Shown here: positions 44,317 to 51,986 of the stretch, one piece after another
Layout of the letters: every line of letters begins with the position of its first letter
Position numbering within the stretch: the first letter of the stretch is position 1
NCBI GenBank assembly: GCA_049446715.1
Contig: JBMTQX010000001.1
Coordinates: 1-64,000 of the forward strand
Reading direction: 5' to 3'
DNA: 64,000 bases
From: Eutrophocola sp049446715
Lineage (GTDB): Bacteria > Pseudomonadota > Gammaproteobacteria > Pseudomonadales > Pseudohongiellaceae
Program-made: the position numbers and the translations under genes
The notes under the pieces: generated by a model
Told to the model about the DNA's origin: nothing
Seen by the model: the letters and a program-made list of their open reading frames with translations, nothing else
Database searches by the model: none

Positions 44317-45009
44317 ATGAAAAGTGCTGTTTTAACGTGTCTTGCCGTTGTCTTCGGCGTGGTTATGTTCGGTGGCACCGCCGGTGCGCAGGAAGCTGAT
44401 GCTTTCCTGGCCTGTGCCGATATTCGTGACCGTAATGAACGCCTGGCGTGCCTGGACGAGGCCCTGAACGATGCTACCCGCGAGCGTACACCCATGCCGC
44501 GGCAGGAAGCGGATACCTCTTCCACAGCCGTCGAGGATTTTGGCGAGGCAACGGCCAGTGTTACCGCGACCGGGGCAGAGAATGAGGTAGAGGATGCAGC
44601 AGAGGATGGAGAAGAGAACGCTGAAAAAGGCTCACTATTCCGCCTGCCCCGCATCAGTATTTTTCGCCGTGGCCAGGATGATGCTGACGCAGAAAATGAT
44701 CAGGAAGCTGTTGCCGGAACGGAAGACGAAGACCGACTGGAAACCTTCGGGCGCGGCGCCCCGCGGGTTGTGGTCAATGAGGACGGCGAAGAAGAACTGA
44801 ATGATGTCATCACTGAACTGTTTCTGGCCCAGCCCAGCATGTGGCTGATCAGGCTCGAAAGCGGCCAGGTCTGGCGCCAGGTCCATCCCAAACGCCTCAA
44901 CTTGCGTGAAGGCGATCCTGTGCGTATTTATCCTACTGGCTGGGGAGACAATTTCCGTCTGGAAACGTCCAGGCTGAGCGGTTTTATCCAGGTCCTGCGC
45001 GTCGAGTAA
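44317..45009 (+). CDS. Exported protein with acidic linker, unknown
   Basis: This 230-aa protein has a signal peptide ending AGAQ. A short N-terminal helix pair with two cysteines (FLACADIRDRNERLACLDEA) is a layout seen in many small periplasmic proteins. A long acidic, low-complexity linker spans about residues 55-150. A C-terminal domain (FLAQPSMWLIRLESGQVWRQ, then REGDPVRIYPTGWG) follows and reads as a small beta-barrel. The start ATG 44317 is chosen for the signal peptide. I do not recognise a function. Confidence 0.65.
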   Translation: MKSAVLTCLAVVFGVVMFGGTAGAQEADAFLACADIRDRNERLACLDEALNDATRERTPMPRQEADTSSTAVEDFGEATASVTATGAENEVEDAAEDGEENAEKGSLFRLPRISIFRRGQDDADAENDQEAVAGTEDEDRLETFGRGAPRVVVNEDGEEELNDVITELFLAQPSMWLIRLESGQVWRQVHPKRLNLREGDPVRIYPTGWGDNFRLETSRLSGFIQVLRVE

Positions 45010-45040
45010 GAGTCAGGTGAAAGTCAGGTAAACAGGTTAA

Positions 45041-45063
45041 GCTGGCGTTAATTCAACGCCAGC
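45041..45063. terminator. Inverted repeat between convergent genes
   Basis: Arms GCTGGCGTT and AACGCCAGC enclose AATTC. Position between two convergent genes suggests termination in both directions, though the T run is weak. Confidence 0.55.
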
Positions 45064-45124
45064 CTTTCACCCGGCCTCCCGGCGCGACGGACGTCCTCAC
45101 ACTGCGCTCTATTTACAATCCCTG

Positions 45125-46513
45125 TTATTCAAAGCTGAAGAAGTCTTCCTCTTCAGGTCTTTCCATACCCTGCTCAAAGTAGGTTTCCCAGAGTTCATTC
45201 CAGGGGCGCCCGTACATGTCAGGGATGGTGTATTCGATAACATCGCCCGGGTTGACCGGTGTGGCGCGACCATCAATGGGATAGATGGTCTGTATGCATT
45301 CGATAAAGGGATAGGGGGGGGCATCGGCATCATCAAATTCATTCTGTTTGACGTAATTGCGGACGATCCGTATCGGTTCCACCAGGGACTCTTCGTCATA
45401 GAAAATGGCTTCGTGATTGAGGCCAATGAAATTGCCGTCAGCATCTCGGTTGGGTGAATAGATCTCGATGGTCTGCAGTTTGTTGGAAAACTCCGGCGCG
45501 GCATGATTTTTCCAGCCCTGGATGTTGGATGTCCAGGTGATCAGAACATCGTTGTCCCAGAAGCCGATGGTCTCGCCATACCAGCGCGGAACATCCGCCC
45601 CGAGGCGCGGCACTTCGCCATCCATCTGGAACTCGCGGCCGATATGGATATTGGTGATGAAGTTGCGGGCCACACCGGCCAGGATCTGCACCATGTTTGG
45701 GGTCACCATGATGTAGTGTTCCCACACGGCAGCCTCATGCCAGCGGCGCATGAAACCCTCGGGCCAGCAGTACTGGGAGGGCCACTGGGCGGCATTGGTG
45801 TTGGCGTGGTGGTAGGCCTCCTGCACGAAGCGGGTCTGGTACTCCTCGGTCAGCAGCGACAGGATGGTTGGGATCTGGTTATGGCGCATCCGGTACCAGT
45901 AGTAATTGTCGGCTGTGCGCCCGGGATGGGCGTAAATGCCGCTCCACTCTCCCGGCACGGTCGCATAGGTGTGCTGGGTTGGCCCGCCACGGCGCCGCGT
46001 TTCGGCCATGAGTGCTTCATAGTGTGCCTGTGCGGTGGCAAACCCGTAGGGACTGACTATGGCTTCCCGCGGGTAGTCACTGTCACATTTGCCCCAGGCG
46101 GCAGACGCCGGCGGGTTGTCGCCGACCAGGGAGCTGCGGTTGCCTCCCCAGAGGTCTTCCAGGGCACCGGAGGTGTTGCAGCGGAAATAGCGCGGGTCCG
46201 TCCACAGGTCGCGATCGGCATAAAAATCATCCGAGGTGAACAGGTCACGTTCGAGGGGTTCGATGCCAGGAGGTGTCTCGCCCGGCTGGGCGCCGCCGGT
46301 AAAGCGTCGCGGACGCTCATTGAAAGGACCATTGGCGCCCATGACCCGCATGGTCGCACCGGTAAAATCGTAATCGTTGATATCAGCCGCCAGCGGCGCG
46401 CCCCGGCCAACACTGACAAAATCGATCTGCGCAGTCTGCTGGGACAAGCCGCCCGAAGCGGCCGATATTAGGAGCACAGTGGTGAATGCTTTTGTTATTG
46501 TTTTTATGGTCAT
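45125..46513 (-). CDS. Exported protein, distant WEGD-family relative
   Basis: This 462-aa protein has a signal peptide ending LSQQ. A C-terminal part holds ETIGFWDNDVLITWTSNIQG, which aligns in position and pattern with the WEG(D/N)xLVVETTN motif of the neighbours. It is followed by strands resembling theirs (YDEESLVEPIRIVRNYVK). The N-terminal half (about 60-200) is distinct and unrecognised. It is the third gene of a minus-strand group after DUF6152 copy 2 (50 bp away). GGGGAACA precedes the ATG. Function unknown. Confidence 0.72.
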   Translation of the reverse strand: MTIKTITKAFTTVLLISAASGGLSQQTAQIDFVSVGRGAPLAADINDYDFTGATMRVMGANGPFNERPRRFTGGAQPGETPPGIEPLERDLFTSDDFYADRDLWTDPRYFRCNTSGALEDLWGGNRSSLVGDNPPASAAWGKCDSDYPREAIVSPYGFATAQAHYEALMAETRRRGGPTQHTYATVPGEWSGIYAHPGRTADNYYWYRMRHNQIPTILSLLTEEYQTRFVQEAYHHANTNAAQWPSQYCWPEGFMRRWHEAAVWEHYIMVTPNMVQILAGVARNFITNIHIGREFQMDGEVPRLGADVPRWYGETIGFWDNDVLITWTSNIQGWKNHAAPEFSNKLQTIEIYSPNRDADGNFIGLNHEAIFYDEESLVEPIRIVRNYVKQNEFDDADAPPYPFIECIQTIYPIDGRATPVNPGDVIEYTIPDMYGRPWNELWETYFEQGMERPEEEDFFSFE

Positions 46514-46563
46514 TGCTGTTCCCCTATTATTATTGGTTATGTTGGGAGGTGTTGCCGGGTGGT

Positions 46564-46950
46564 TTAGTCGGCGCCGGTCACCCTGCCAATTTCTTCCCCG
46601 TCCGGTGTTCTCAGGGCGGTGACATAACCACCGTCCTCACCATTGCGCATGGGCGCAATGCGAATCGTGACGGTGTCGCCAACAGTGAACATGTTGGGCA
46701 GTAGACCCTGGCGGCGCATGTTGTTGCGGCTGTGGCCTTCAAACTCGATATCGCGGGTGCCACGGGCTTCGTCGGTGACTTCAAGCACTAGGTGCATGTG
46801 TGGATTGGCAAAGCGGACTTCCTGTACCTTGCCGGTGACCAGCACGGTATTGCGGAAGTCGAACTGAGCCGCAGAGTGGTGGGCCCAGGCACTGGCACTC
46901 AGCAGCATAAGGGCAACGATTCGAACGGAATTTTTCAGTAGCGTGTTCAT
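46564..46950 (-). CDS. DUF6152 family exported protein, copy 2
   Basis: This 128-aa protein, the same length as copy 1 at 28750, has a signal peptide ending AWA followed by the family opening HHSAAQFDF. The shared core VQEVRFANPHMHLVLEV corresponds to the NPHS region of copy 1, and a late TVTIRIAPMRNGEDGGYV follows. The two leading histidines and the NPH motif are kept. AGAGGAAA precedes the ATG. It lies 42 bp after the WEGD protein copy 3, repeating the gene pair seen near 29 kb. Confidence 0.85.
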   Translation of the reverse strand: MNTLLKNSVRIVALMLLSASAWAHHSAAQFDFRNTVLVTGKVQEVRFANPHMHLVLEVTDEARGTRDIEFEGHSRNNMRRQGLLPNMFTVGDTVTIRIAPMRNGEDGGYVTALRTPDGEEIGRVTGAD

Positions 46951-46992
46951 GGCGTCATTTCCTCTCAGGTACTCTTAACTGGTTAGATAATC

Positions 46993-47784
46993 TTATTCCT
47001 GGACCATTTCAAGTCCGGCTTCTTCATACAGTTCCATCATTTCATCCAGCCATAATGGCTCGGTGCATTCATAGGTGAGGACATGGTAATCATCCATGGC
47101 CTGCCAGCGCTTGGTGGTGATGAAGGGTTCTTCAAGCCACAGTGGATCGGTCATGACCATGTCGGCCGCCAGGACCGGTGTACCGTCTTCCAGCGGGCTA
47201 TCGAAATAGTATTCTTCGTGGATAGTGGCCTGGTTGCTGTGCGGATACCGGGAATCCACCTGGGTTTTCAGGTTGGTGGTTTCCACGATCAGGCGATCGC
47301 CTTCCCAATGTGCCGTGGAGTAGCCGTTACGCTCGGGAAAAAAATCCTCCGGGTTGTCGGCTTCTTCGTCCAGATAAATGCGACGAATTTCATTGTGCGC
47401 TTCATAGATGACAAACAGCTGGTTCGGCAGCTGTAGAATTTCCATCGGGTAGCCGCCGGAACCGAGCATGGAACTGGGCATGCCGCCGCCAACACAGGAG
47501 TTTCCGGCACCATGGTTGGTGCCTTCAGTCACGGACAGGAAATCCTGGCGCGCCTGCTGGGCAACCGGTTTCAGTTTCAGCTGTGTTTGTGGTGCAGAAA
47601 AGGCACCGGCCCCGCCGTTGCCACGATAGGTCGTCCAGGCTCCTGAAAAATCCGGACGCTCGGCGGCTGTGGCCAGCAGTGAGCCCAGGAGCAGGGCGAT
47701 AGTGGTAGCCAGTCTGGCTACCCGTGTTGCTGCACCAGTCGACACGCTGGATACAACTTTGGTGACAGAAGATATATCACGCAT
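46993..47784 (-). CDS. Exported WEGD-motif protein, copy 3
   Basis: This 263-aa protein has a hydrophobic leader ending ATAAE. It has RPDFSGAWTTYRG in the early block and STAHWEGDRLIVETTNLKT near residue 175, matching copies 1 and 2. A later DPLWLEEPFITTKRW replaces their C-terminal strands. The start at 47784 follows GGGGGAAG; an ATG four codons earlier has none. It heads the 47784-45125 group. Confidence 0.78.
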   Translation of the reverse strand: MRDISSVTKVVSSVSTGAATRVARLATTIALLLGSLLATAAERPDFSGAWTTYRGNGGAGAFSAPQTQLKLKPVAQQARQDFLSVTEGTNHGAGNSCVGGGMPSSMLGSGGYPMEILQLPNQLFVIYEAHNEIRRIYLDEEADNPEDFFPERNGYSTAHWEGDRLIVETTNLKTQVDSRYPHSNQATIHEEYYFDSPLEDGTPVLAADMVMTDPLWLEEPFITTKRWQAMDDYHVLTYECTEPLWLDEMMELYEEAGLEMVQE

Positions 47785-47920
47785 TGCTTCCCCCAAATCT
47801 GAAAAACATTCTTCTTGAGTTCATATTATAGACCTTGCCAACGGATTGTTAGCAAAAATAGCCATGCAAAATTAAGGAAATAGTCCGGTTACATGAGGTG
47901 GAACAAGAGCAGGGAGCTCA

Positions 47921-47960
47921 TAAAAAAAACTCCCCTGGACAGCGAGCTGCGCAGGGGAGA
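47921..47960 (-). terminator. Terminator of the GFA-like gene
   Basis: Arms CTCCCCTG and CAGGGGAG are separated by 16 bases. Read on the minus strand, the stem is followed by a run of T, 33 bp after the GFA-like stop. Confidence 0.85.
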
Positions 47961-47992
47961 TATGATGATTTACCTTGGAGAATTTTGGTAAA

Positions 47993-48427
47993 TCAGGAAC
48001 CTTCGGGCCAGGAGAAGTCAGGACGCAGACCTTCGTGTACCGGGCGACCATCGCTGGGTGCCGGGGCACCGGAGGCAGGGTCATAGAAAGCGTGATAGCT
48101 GGCTGCCGGGAAATCGGCGGAATAGCCCATCAGGTTGGGCACCACCACACGGATGCGCTTCTGTTTGTCGTCAAGCATGATCGGGGTACCGCAATCTGCA
48201 CATACACACAGCTGCAGCGGGCCATCGGGATTCTGGTCGTTGAACGGGATTCTGTTCAAGCCGGCTTCGTTGTCGACGTTCAGATCATCATGGTTGAAAA
48301 AGACCACATGGGTGGTGTCCTGGCCAGTCACTCGCTTGCAAACGGAGCAATGACACGTGTGGTTGTCGATAGGCTCATTGTCTGAACCGGTATGTACGTG
48401 CTCGCATCCGCCTGAATATTTAGACAT
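47993..48427 (-). CDS. GFA / CENP-V family zinc protein
   Basis: This 144-aa cytoplasmic protein has the GFA fold with zinc-binding cysteines: an early GGC, CHCSVC near residue 29 and CADCGTPI near residue 78. The family is named for glutathione-dependent formaldehyde activation, but most members have no proven reaction. A clear AGGGGAAA ribosome binding site supports the start at 48427. It is a single-gene unit with its own terminator. Confidence 0.85.
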   Translation of the reverse strand: MSKYSGGCEHVHTGSDNEPIDNHTCHCSVCKRVTGQDTTHVVFFNHDDLNVDNEAGLNRIPFNDQNPDGPLQLCVCADCGTPIMLDDKQKRIRVVVPNLMGYSADFPAASYHAFYDPASGAPAPSDGRPVHEGLRPDFSWPEGS

Positions 48428-48787
48428 GGTGTTTCCCCTAGAGTCTGTTGATTGTTTTTGTAGCGCCGGAAAAGTATATGAATGCGGTGCAAATGGTGAC
48501 AACAGTAATTTCTTGAATTTTTCTTAATGGGAGCAGGAATCACAATTTGTGCATTTTTCGCCAGCTGAATTTCTAACTTAAAACAATATCTTATCCTTGT
48601 GTCACTGTACATGGATTGACAATCGCCAAGTTTGGGGATTTACCCCTTTCGAACCGGTTTTACGTGTCCGTAACCGGCTGTTACCACTGGACGGCCCCAG
48701 ATACCCTGTTTATGCTTGCAGCCACTTTCAATGCATCAGCATGGATATTTTCCGGCTGTCAGTCACTTATTCGTAAACAGGTAAACC
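48428..48787. other. Intergenic divergent control region
   Basis: No gene is visible in this 360-bp stretch between the GFA-like and SRPBCC genes. It should hold both promoters. A partial palindrome TTACGTGTCCGTAA lies at about 48659-48672, and GGGGATTTACCCC at about 48635-48647 is a near-perfect inverted repeat. Either could be an operator. Confidence 0.4.
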
Positions 48788-49288
48788 ATGAAAAAAATCA
48801 TTACTGTGCTTTCTTGCCTCCTCGCCCTCAACTTCTCGCCGATGCTGTTCGCCGCAGAGCCGGAATACGTCACGATCGATATGGAAATTGACATCAACAA
48901 GTCCGCAGAGGATGTCTGGGCAGCTGTCGGGGATTATTGCGATATCGGGGAATGGGGCGGTCTGGATTGCGAGATCACCTCGGGCGACGGTGGTATGGGG
49001 ACTGTCAGGGCCTTGCTGGGCGGGCGCATCATAGAGATTCTGGTTGCCCAGACGGAACTGTCCTACGGCTATACCCAGCCGGCTGTCGAGGGCCAGTTCT
49101 ACAACCTCTATCATGGCTTCATGGAAGCCCGCCCGGTGACCGCCAATACCTCGAAGATGCTGTACACCCTGGTTTACGATGTTTCCAACCTGGCCGATCA
49201 GGCAGCCAAGGACGCCGACGTTGCGCGCCGCCGCACCATGTTTGAGAACCTGCTGGTCAACATCAAGAACATAGCCGAAGCCCAATAA
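48788..49288 (+). CDS. Exported SRPBCC / polyketide-cyclase-like protein
   Basis: This 166-aa protein has a signal peptide ending LFAAE. The START-like helix-grip fold shows as MEIDINKSAEDVWAAVGDY at the start, GMGTVRALLGG in the middle and ARRRTMFENLLVNIKNIAEA as the long C-terminal helix. Such proteins bind hydrophobic ligands; a periplasmic one may carry lipids or aromatics. It is followed by a terminator and is monocistronic. Confidence 0.82.
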   Translation: MKKIITVLSCLLALNFSPMLFAAEPEYVTIDMEIDINKSAEDVWAAVGDYCDIGEWGGLDCEITSGDGGMGTVRALLGGRIIEILVAQTELSYGYTQPAVEGQFYNLYHGFMEARPVTANTSKMLYTLVYDVSNLADQAAKDADVARRRTMFENLLVNIKNIAEAQ

Positions 49289-49316
49289 AAACGGCAAGAC
49301 ATAACCTGAGCGACAG

Positions 49317-49348
49317 CAAAAGAGCGGTCATCACCGCTCTTTTTTTTA
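49317..49348 (+). terminator. Terminator of the SRPBCC gene
   Basis: Arms AAAGAGCGGT and ACCGCTCTTT enclose CATC and are followed by a T run. Confidence 0.93.
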
Positions 49349-49490
49349 TTGCTACCCGGGCCGAAAATGGCAGGCTGGCTTTGTTGGTCCCGGGAACTGG
49401 ACGCACGGGGCCTTGCGCTATATCCTTCAACGCCTTGATATGTTCCGACAAGTTCCTAAAAACACCGAGATTTCAATAAGGGGGGAAATC

Positions 49491-51707
49491 ATGTCTGTTT
49501 TGCGTATTCTCGTACTGGGCGTGTTCGCCACCGCTCTGGTGGCCTGTGGCCAGTCTGGCGATAGTTCTGCTGCTGGCAATACTGCCGCACCCGCACCCGC
49601 TACGGCCATGCAAGGTCAGTCTGCAGGCGAAACACCTGCTGATATCGCCGCTGCCAACGTCACCAACGAACGGATGCTGAATGCTGCCAATGAACCTGAA
49701 CAATGGATGATGGTGGGTGGCACCTACGAGGAACGGCATTACAGCCCCATTGATCAGATCAATCGCGACAATGTCGGCAATCTCGAACTGGCCTGGTTTG
49801 CCGACTACAACGTCAACCTGTCCCAGCAGGGCACACCGCTGTATATCGATGGCGTGATCTATGTGTCCACAGCATGGAGCATGGTCAATGCCTTTGATGC
49901 GCGTACAGGCGAGCTGTTGTGGCATTACGACCCGCAGACTCCACGCGAAATCGTATCCAAGGTCTGCTGCGGTATTGTCAACCGCGGTATAGCGGCCTAT
50001 GAAGGCAAGATCTACCTGGGCACCCTGGATGGTTACATCGTCGCCATCAATGCCGATACCGGCGAAGAAATGTGGCGCAAGCTGACAGTTGACCCAAGCG
50101 GGCCTTACACCATCACCAGTGCTCCGCGCATCGTCAAGGGGCAGGTCCTGATTGGTAATTCCGGTGCCGAGAAAAGTGCCCGCGGCTACCTCGGAGCCTA
50201 TGACGCCACCACCGGCGAAGACCTCTGGCGCGTCTACACCGTGCCCGGCAATCCGGAGCTGGGTTTTGAAAACCCGCAGATGGAAATGGCTGCCTCCACC
50301 TGGAGCGGCAACTGGTGGGAACTGGGCGGTGGCGGCACTGTCTGGGATGCCATCGTGTATGACGAGCAAAACAACCTGGTCATCTTTGGCACCGGCAATG
50401 GTACGCCATGGGACCAGCGTGCCCGTGACCCCGAAGGAGGCGATAACCTATTTGTTGCATCCATCCTGGCCGTGGACGCCGATACCGGTGAATATGTCTG
50501 GCACTACCAGACCACGCCGGGTGATACCTGGGATTACGATGCCATGAGCCCGATGATGCTGGTCGACCTGGAGGTTGATGGCCAGCAGCGTCACGTGGTC
50601 ATGCAGCCGAACAAAAACGGCTTTTTCTACATGCTCGATGCCGCCACCGGCGAACTGCTGCGCGGCTATCCGTTCACCGAGGTGAACTGGGCCACAGGCA
50701 TCGACATGGAAACCGGTCGTCCTATCGAAGTGCCGGAAGCCCGCTACGACCATGAAAACATCTGGAACCTGGCCCCCGGTGTACAGGGTGGTCACGGCTG
50801 GCATGCCAATGCCTGGAACCCGGAGACCGGCTATATCTACATTGCCACCCAGCGTGCCTACTTTGCCATGCAGAGCCAGGAAGATTTCGTGCCCAACACC
50901 AGCCCGACCGCCAACAACCTGGCCATCGACATGGGCGCCAGCTTCATCTATTTCCGTGACAATCCGGATGCACCGCGTGAGTTCGTGGGCTATGTCTCAG
51001 CCTGGGATCCTGTCACTGGCGAGGAAGTCTGGCGTGGTGAGGAGAATGCTGGCCCGACCGGTGGGGTACTGAGCACGGCTGGCGGTCTGGTGTTCTCCGG
51101 CGGCGGCAATAACACCAATGAATTCCGCGCCTATGACACTGTCACTGGCGAAAAGCTCTGGTCATTCGATACCCAGACCGGCATGGTGGCGGCCCCGATT
51201 ACCTTTGAAATGGATGGCAAGCAGTACGTGGCTGCCAGTGTGGGCATCAACCAGGCCGGCAACTACTTTGCCCCGAACTATTCCCGCCTGCTGGTGTTTG
51301 CCCTGGATGGTGGCGCCAGCCTGCCGGAGCCACTGACCTTCACCCCGCGTGAACTGAATCCGCCTGAACTGGCCGTTGGCCAGGATGTGGTGGATGCCGG
51401 TGCCACGGTATACGGCGAACATTGCGGCGTCTGTCATGGCGTAAACGGTCAGCAGCGTGGGGCCAACTTCCCCAACCTGCTCGTGACACCCATGCTGCAC
51501 AGCCAGCAGGCGTTTGACCAGGTTGTGCTGGAAGGGGTGCGTGCCCAGAACGGCATGGTATCCTTTGCCGACCGCCTGTCTGCCGAAGACAGTGAGGCCA
51601 TTCGCTGGTACCTGGTGGCCCAGGCCAATGAGGCAATGCGACAGACTCCGCTGGAGCCAGCCGCAGACGTTGATACGCCCGAAGACCTCCACACCGACGA
51701 AGAATAA
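49491..51707 (+). CDS. Quinohaemoprotein alcohol dehydrogenase-like lipoprotein B
   Basis: This 738-aa protein has a lipoprotein signal (lipobox LVAC near residue 19) and an eight-bladed PQQ domain. Landmarks are MVGGTYEERHYSPIDQINRD, the vicinal Cys pair in KVCCGIVNRG, and GDTWDYDAMSP with the catalytic Asp. A C-terminal cytochrome c domain carries CGVCH near residue 645. It resembles the 37029 protein in layout, but is clearly divergent. GGGGGGAAA precedes the start. It lies 279 bp upstream of cassette 2 on the same strand with no clear terminator between, so read-through is possible. Confidence 0.92.
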   Translation: MSVLRILVLGVFATALVACGQSGDSSAAGNTAAPAPATAMQGQSAGETPADIAAANVTNERMLNAANEPEQWMMVGGTYEERHYSPIDQINRDNVGNLELAWFADYNVNLSQQGTPLYIDGVIYVSTAWSMVNAFDARTGELLWHYDPQTPREIVSKVCCGIVNRGIAAYEGKIYLGTLDGYIVAINADTGEEMWRKLTVDPSGPYTITSAPRIVKGQVLIGNSGAEKSARGYLGAYDATTGEDLWRVYTVPGNPELGFENPQMEMAASTWSGNWWELGGGGTVWDAIVYDEQNNLVIFGTGNGTPWDQRARDPEGGDNLFVASILAVDADTGEYVWHYQTTPGDTWDYDAMSPMMLVDLEVDGQQRHVVMQPNKNGFFYMLDAATGELLRGYPFTEVNWATGIDMETGRPIEVPEARYDHENIWNLAPGVQGGHGWHANAWNPETGYIYIATQRAYFAMQSQEDFVPNTSPTANNLAIDMGASFIYFRDNPDAPREFVGYVSAWDPVTGEEVWRGEENAGPTGGVLSTAGGLVFSGGGNNTNEFRAYDTVTGEKLWSFDTQTGMVAAPITFEMDGKQYVAASVGINQAGNYFAPNYSRLLVFALDGGASLPEPLTFTPRELNPPELAVGQDVVDAGATVYGEHCGVCHGVNGQQRGANFPNLLVTPMLHSQQAFDQVVLEGVRAQNGMVSFADRLSAEDSEAIRWYLVAQANEAMRQTPLEPAADVDTPEDLHTDEE

Positions 51708-51986
51708 GCGGACTGTTGTCTGCGCGGAAACTGGCCGCTGGCAGTGTCGTGACTGCCGGCGGCTTTTCCGTTCAGGGGGCTTGATTCAGGGCAAGGCGCC
51801 ATAATCGCTATCGCCCCGTACCATGACATGCAATTCCTTCCTGCCAGGGGCGGTCTATAGGTATATGGCATTGGACAAAGCCATTGTTCTGCCTCAGAAT
51901 TTACAGCAAAGGGAAGGTTTCACATTTTTTGGGGATTTGATCCCTAGAATGGGTGTTAACCCGATAAAAAAAGCGGTTTCCAAACT

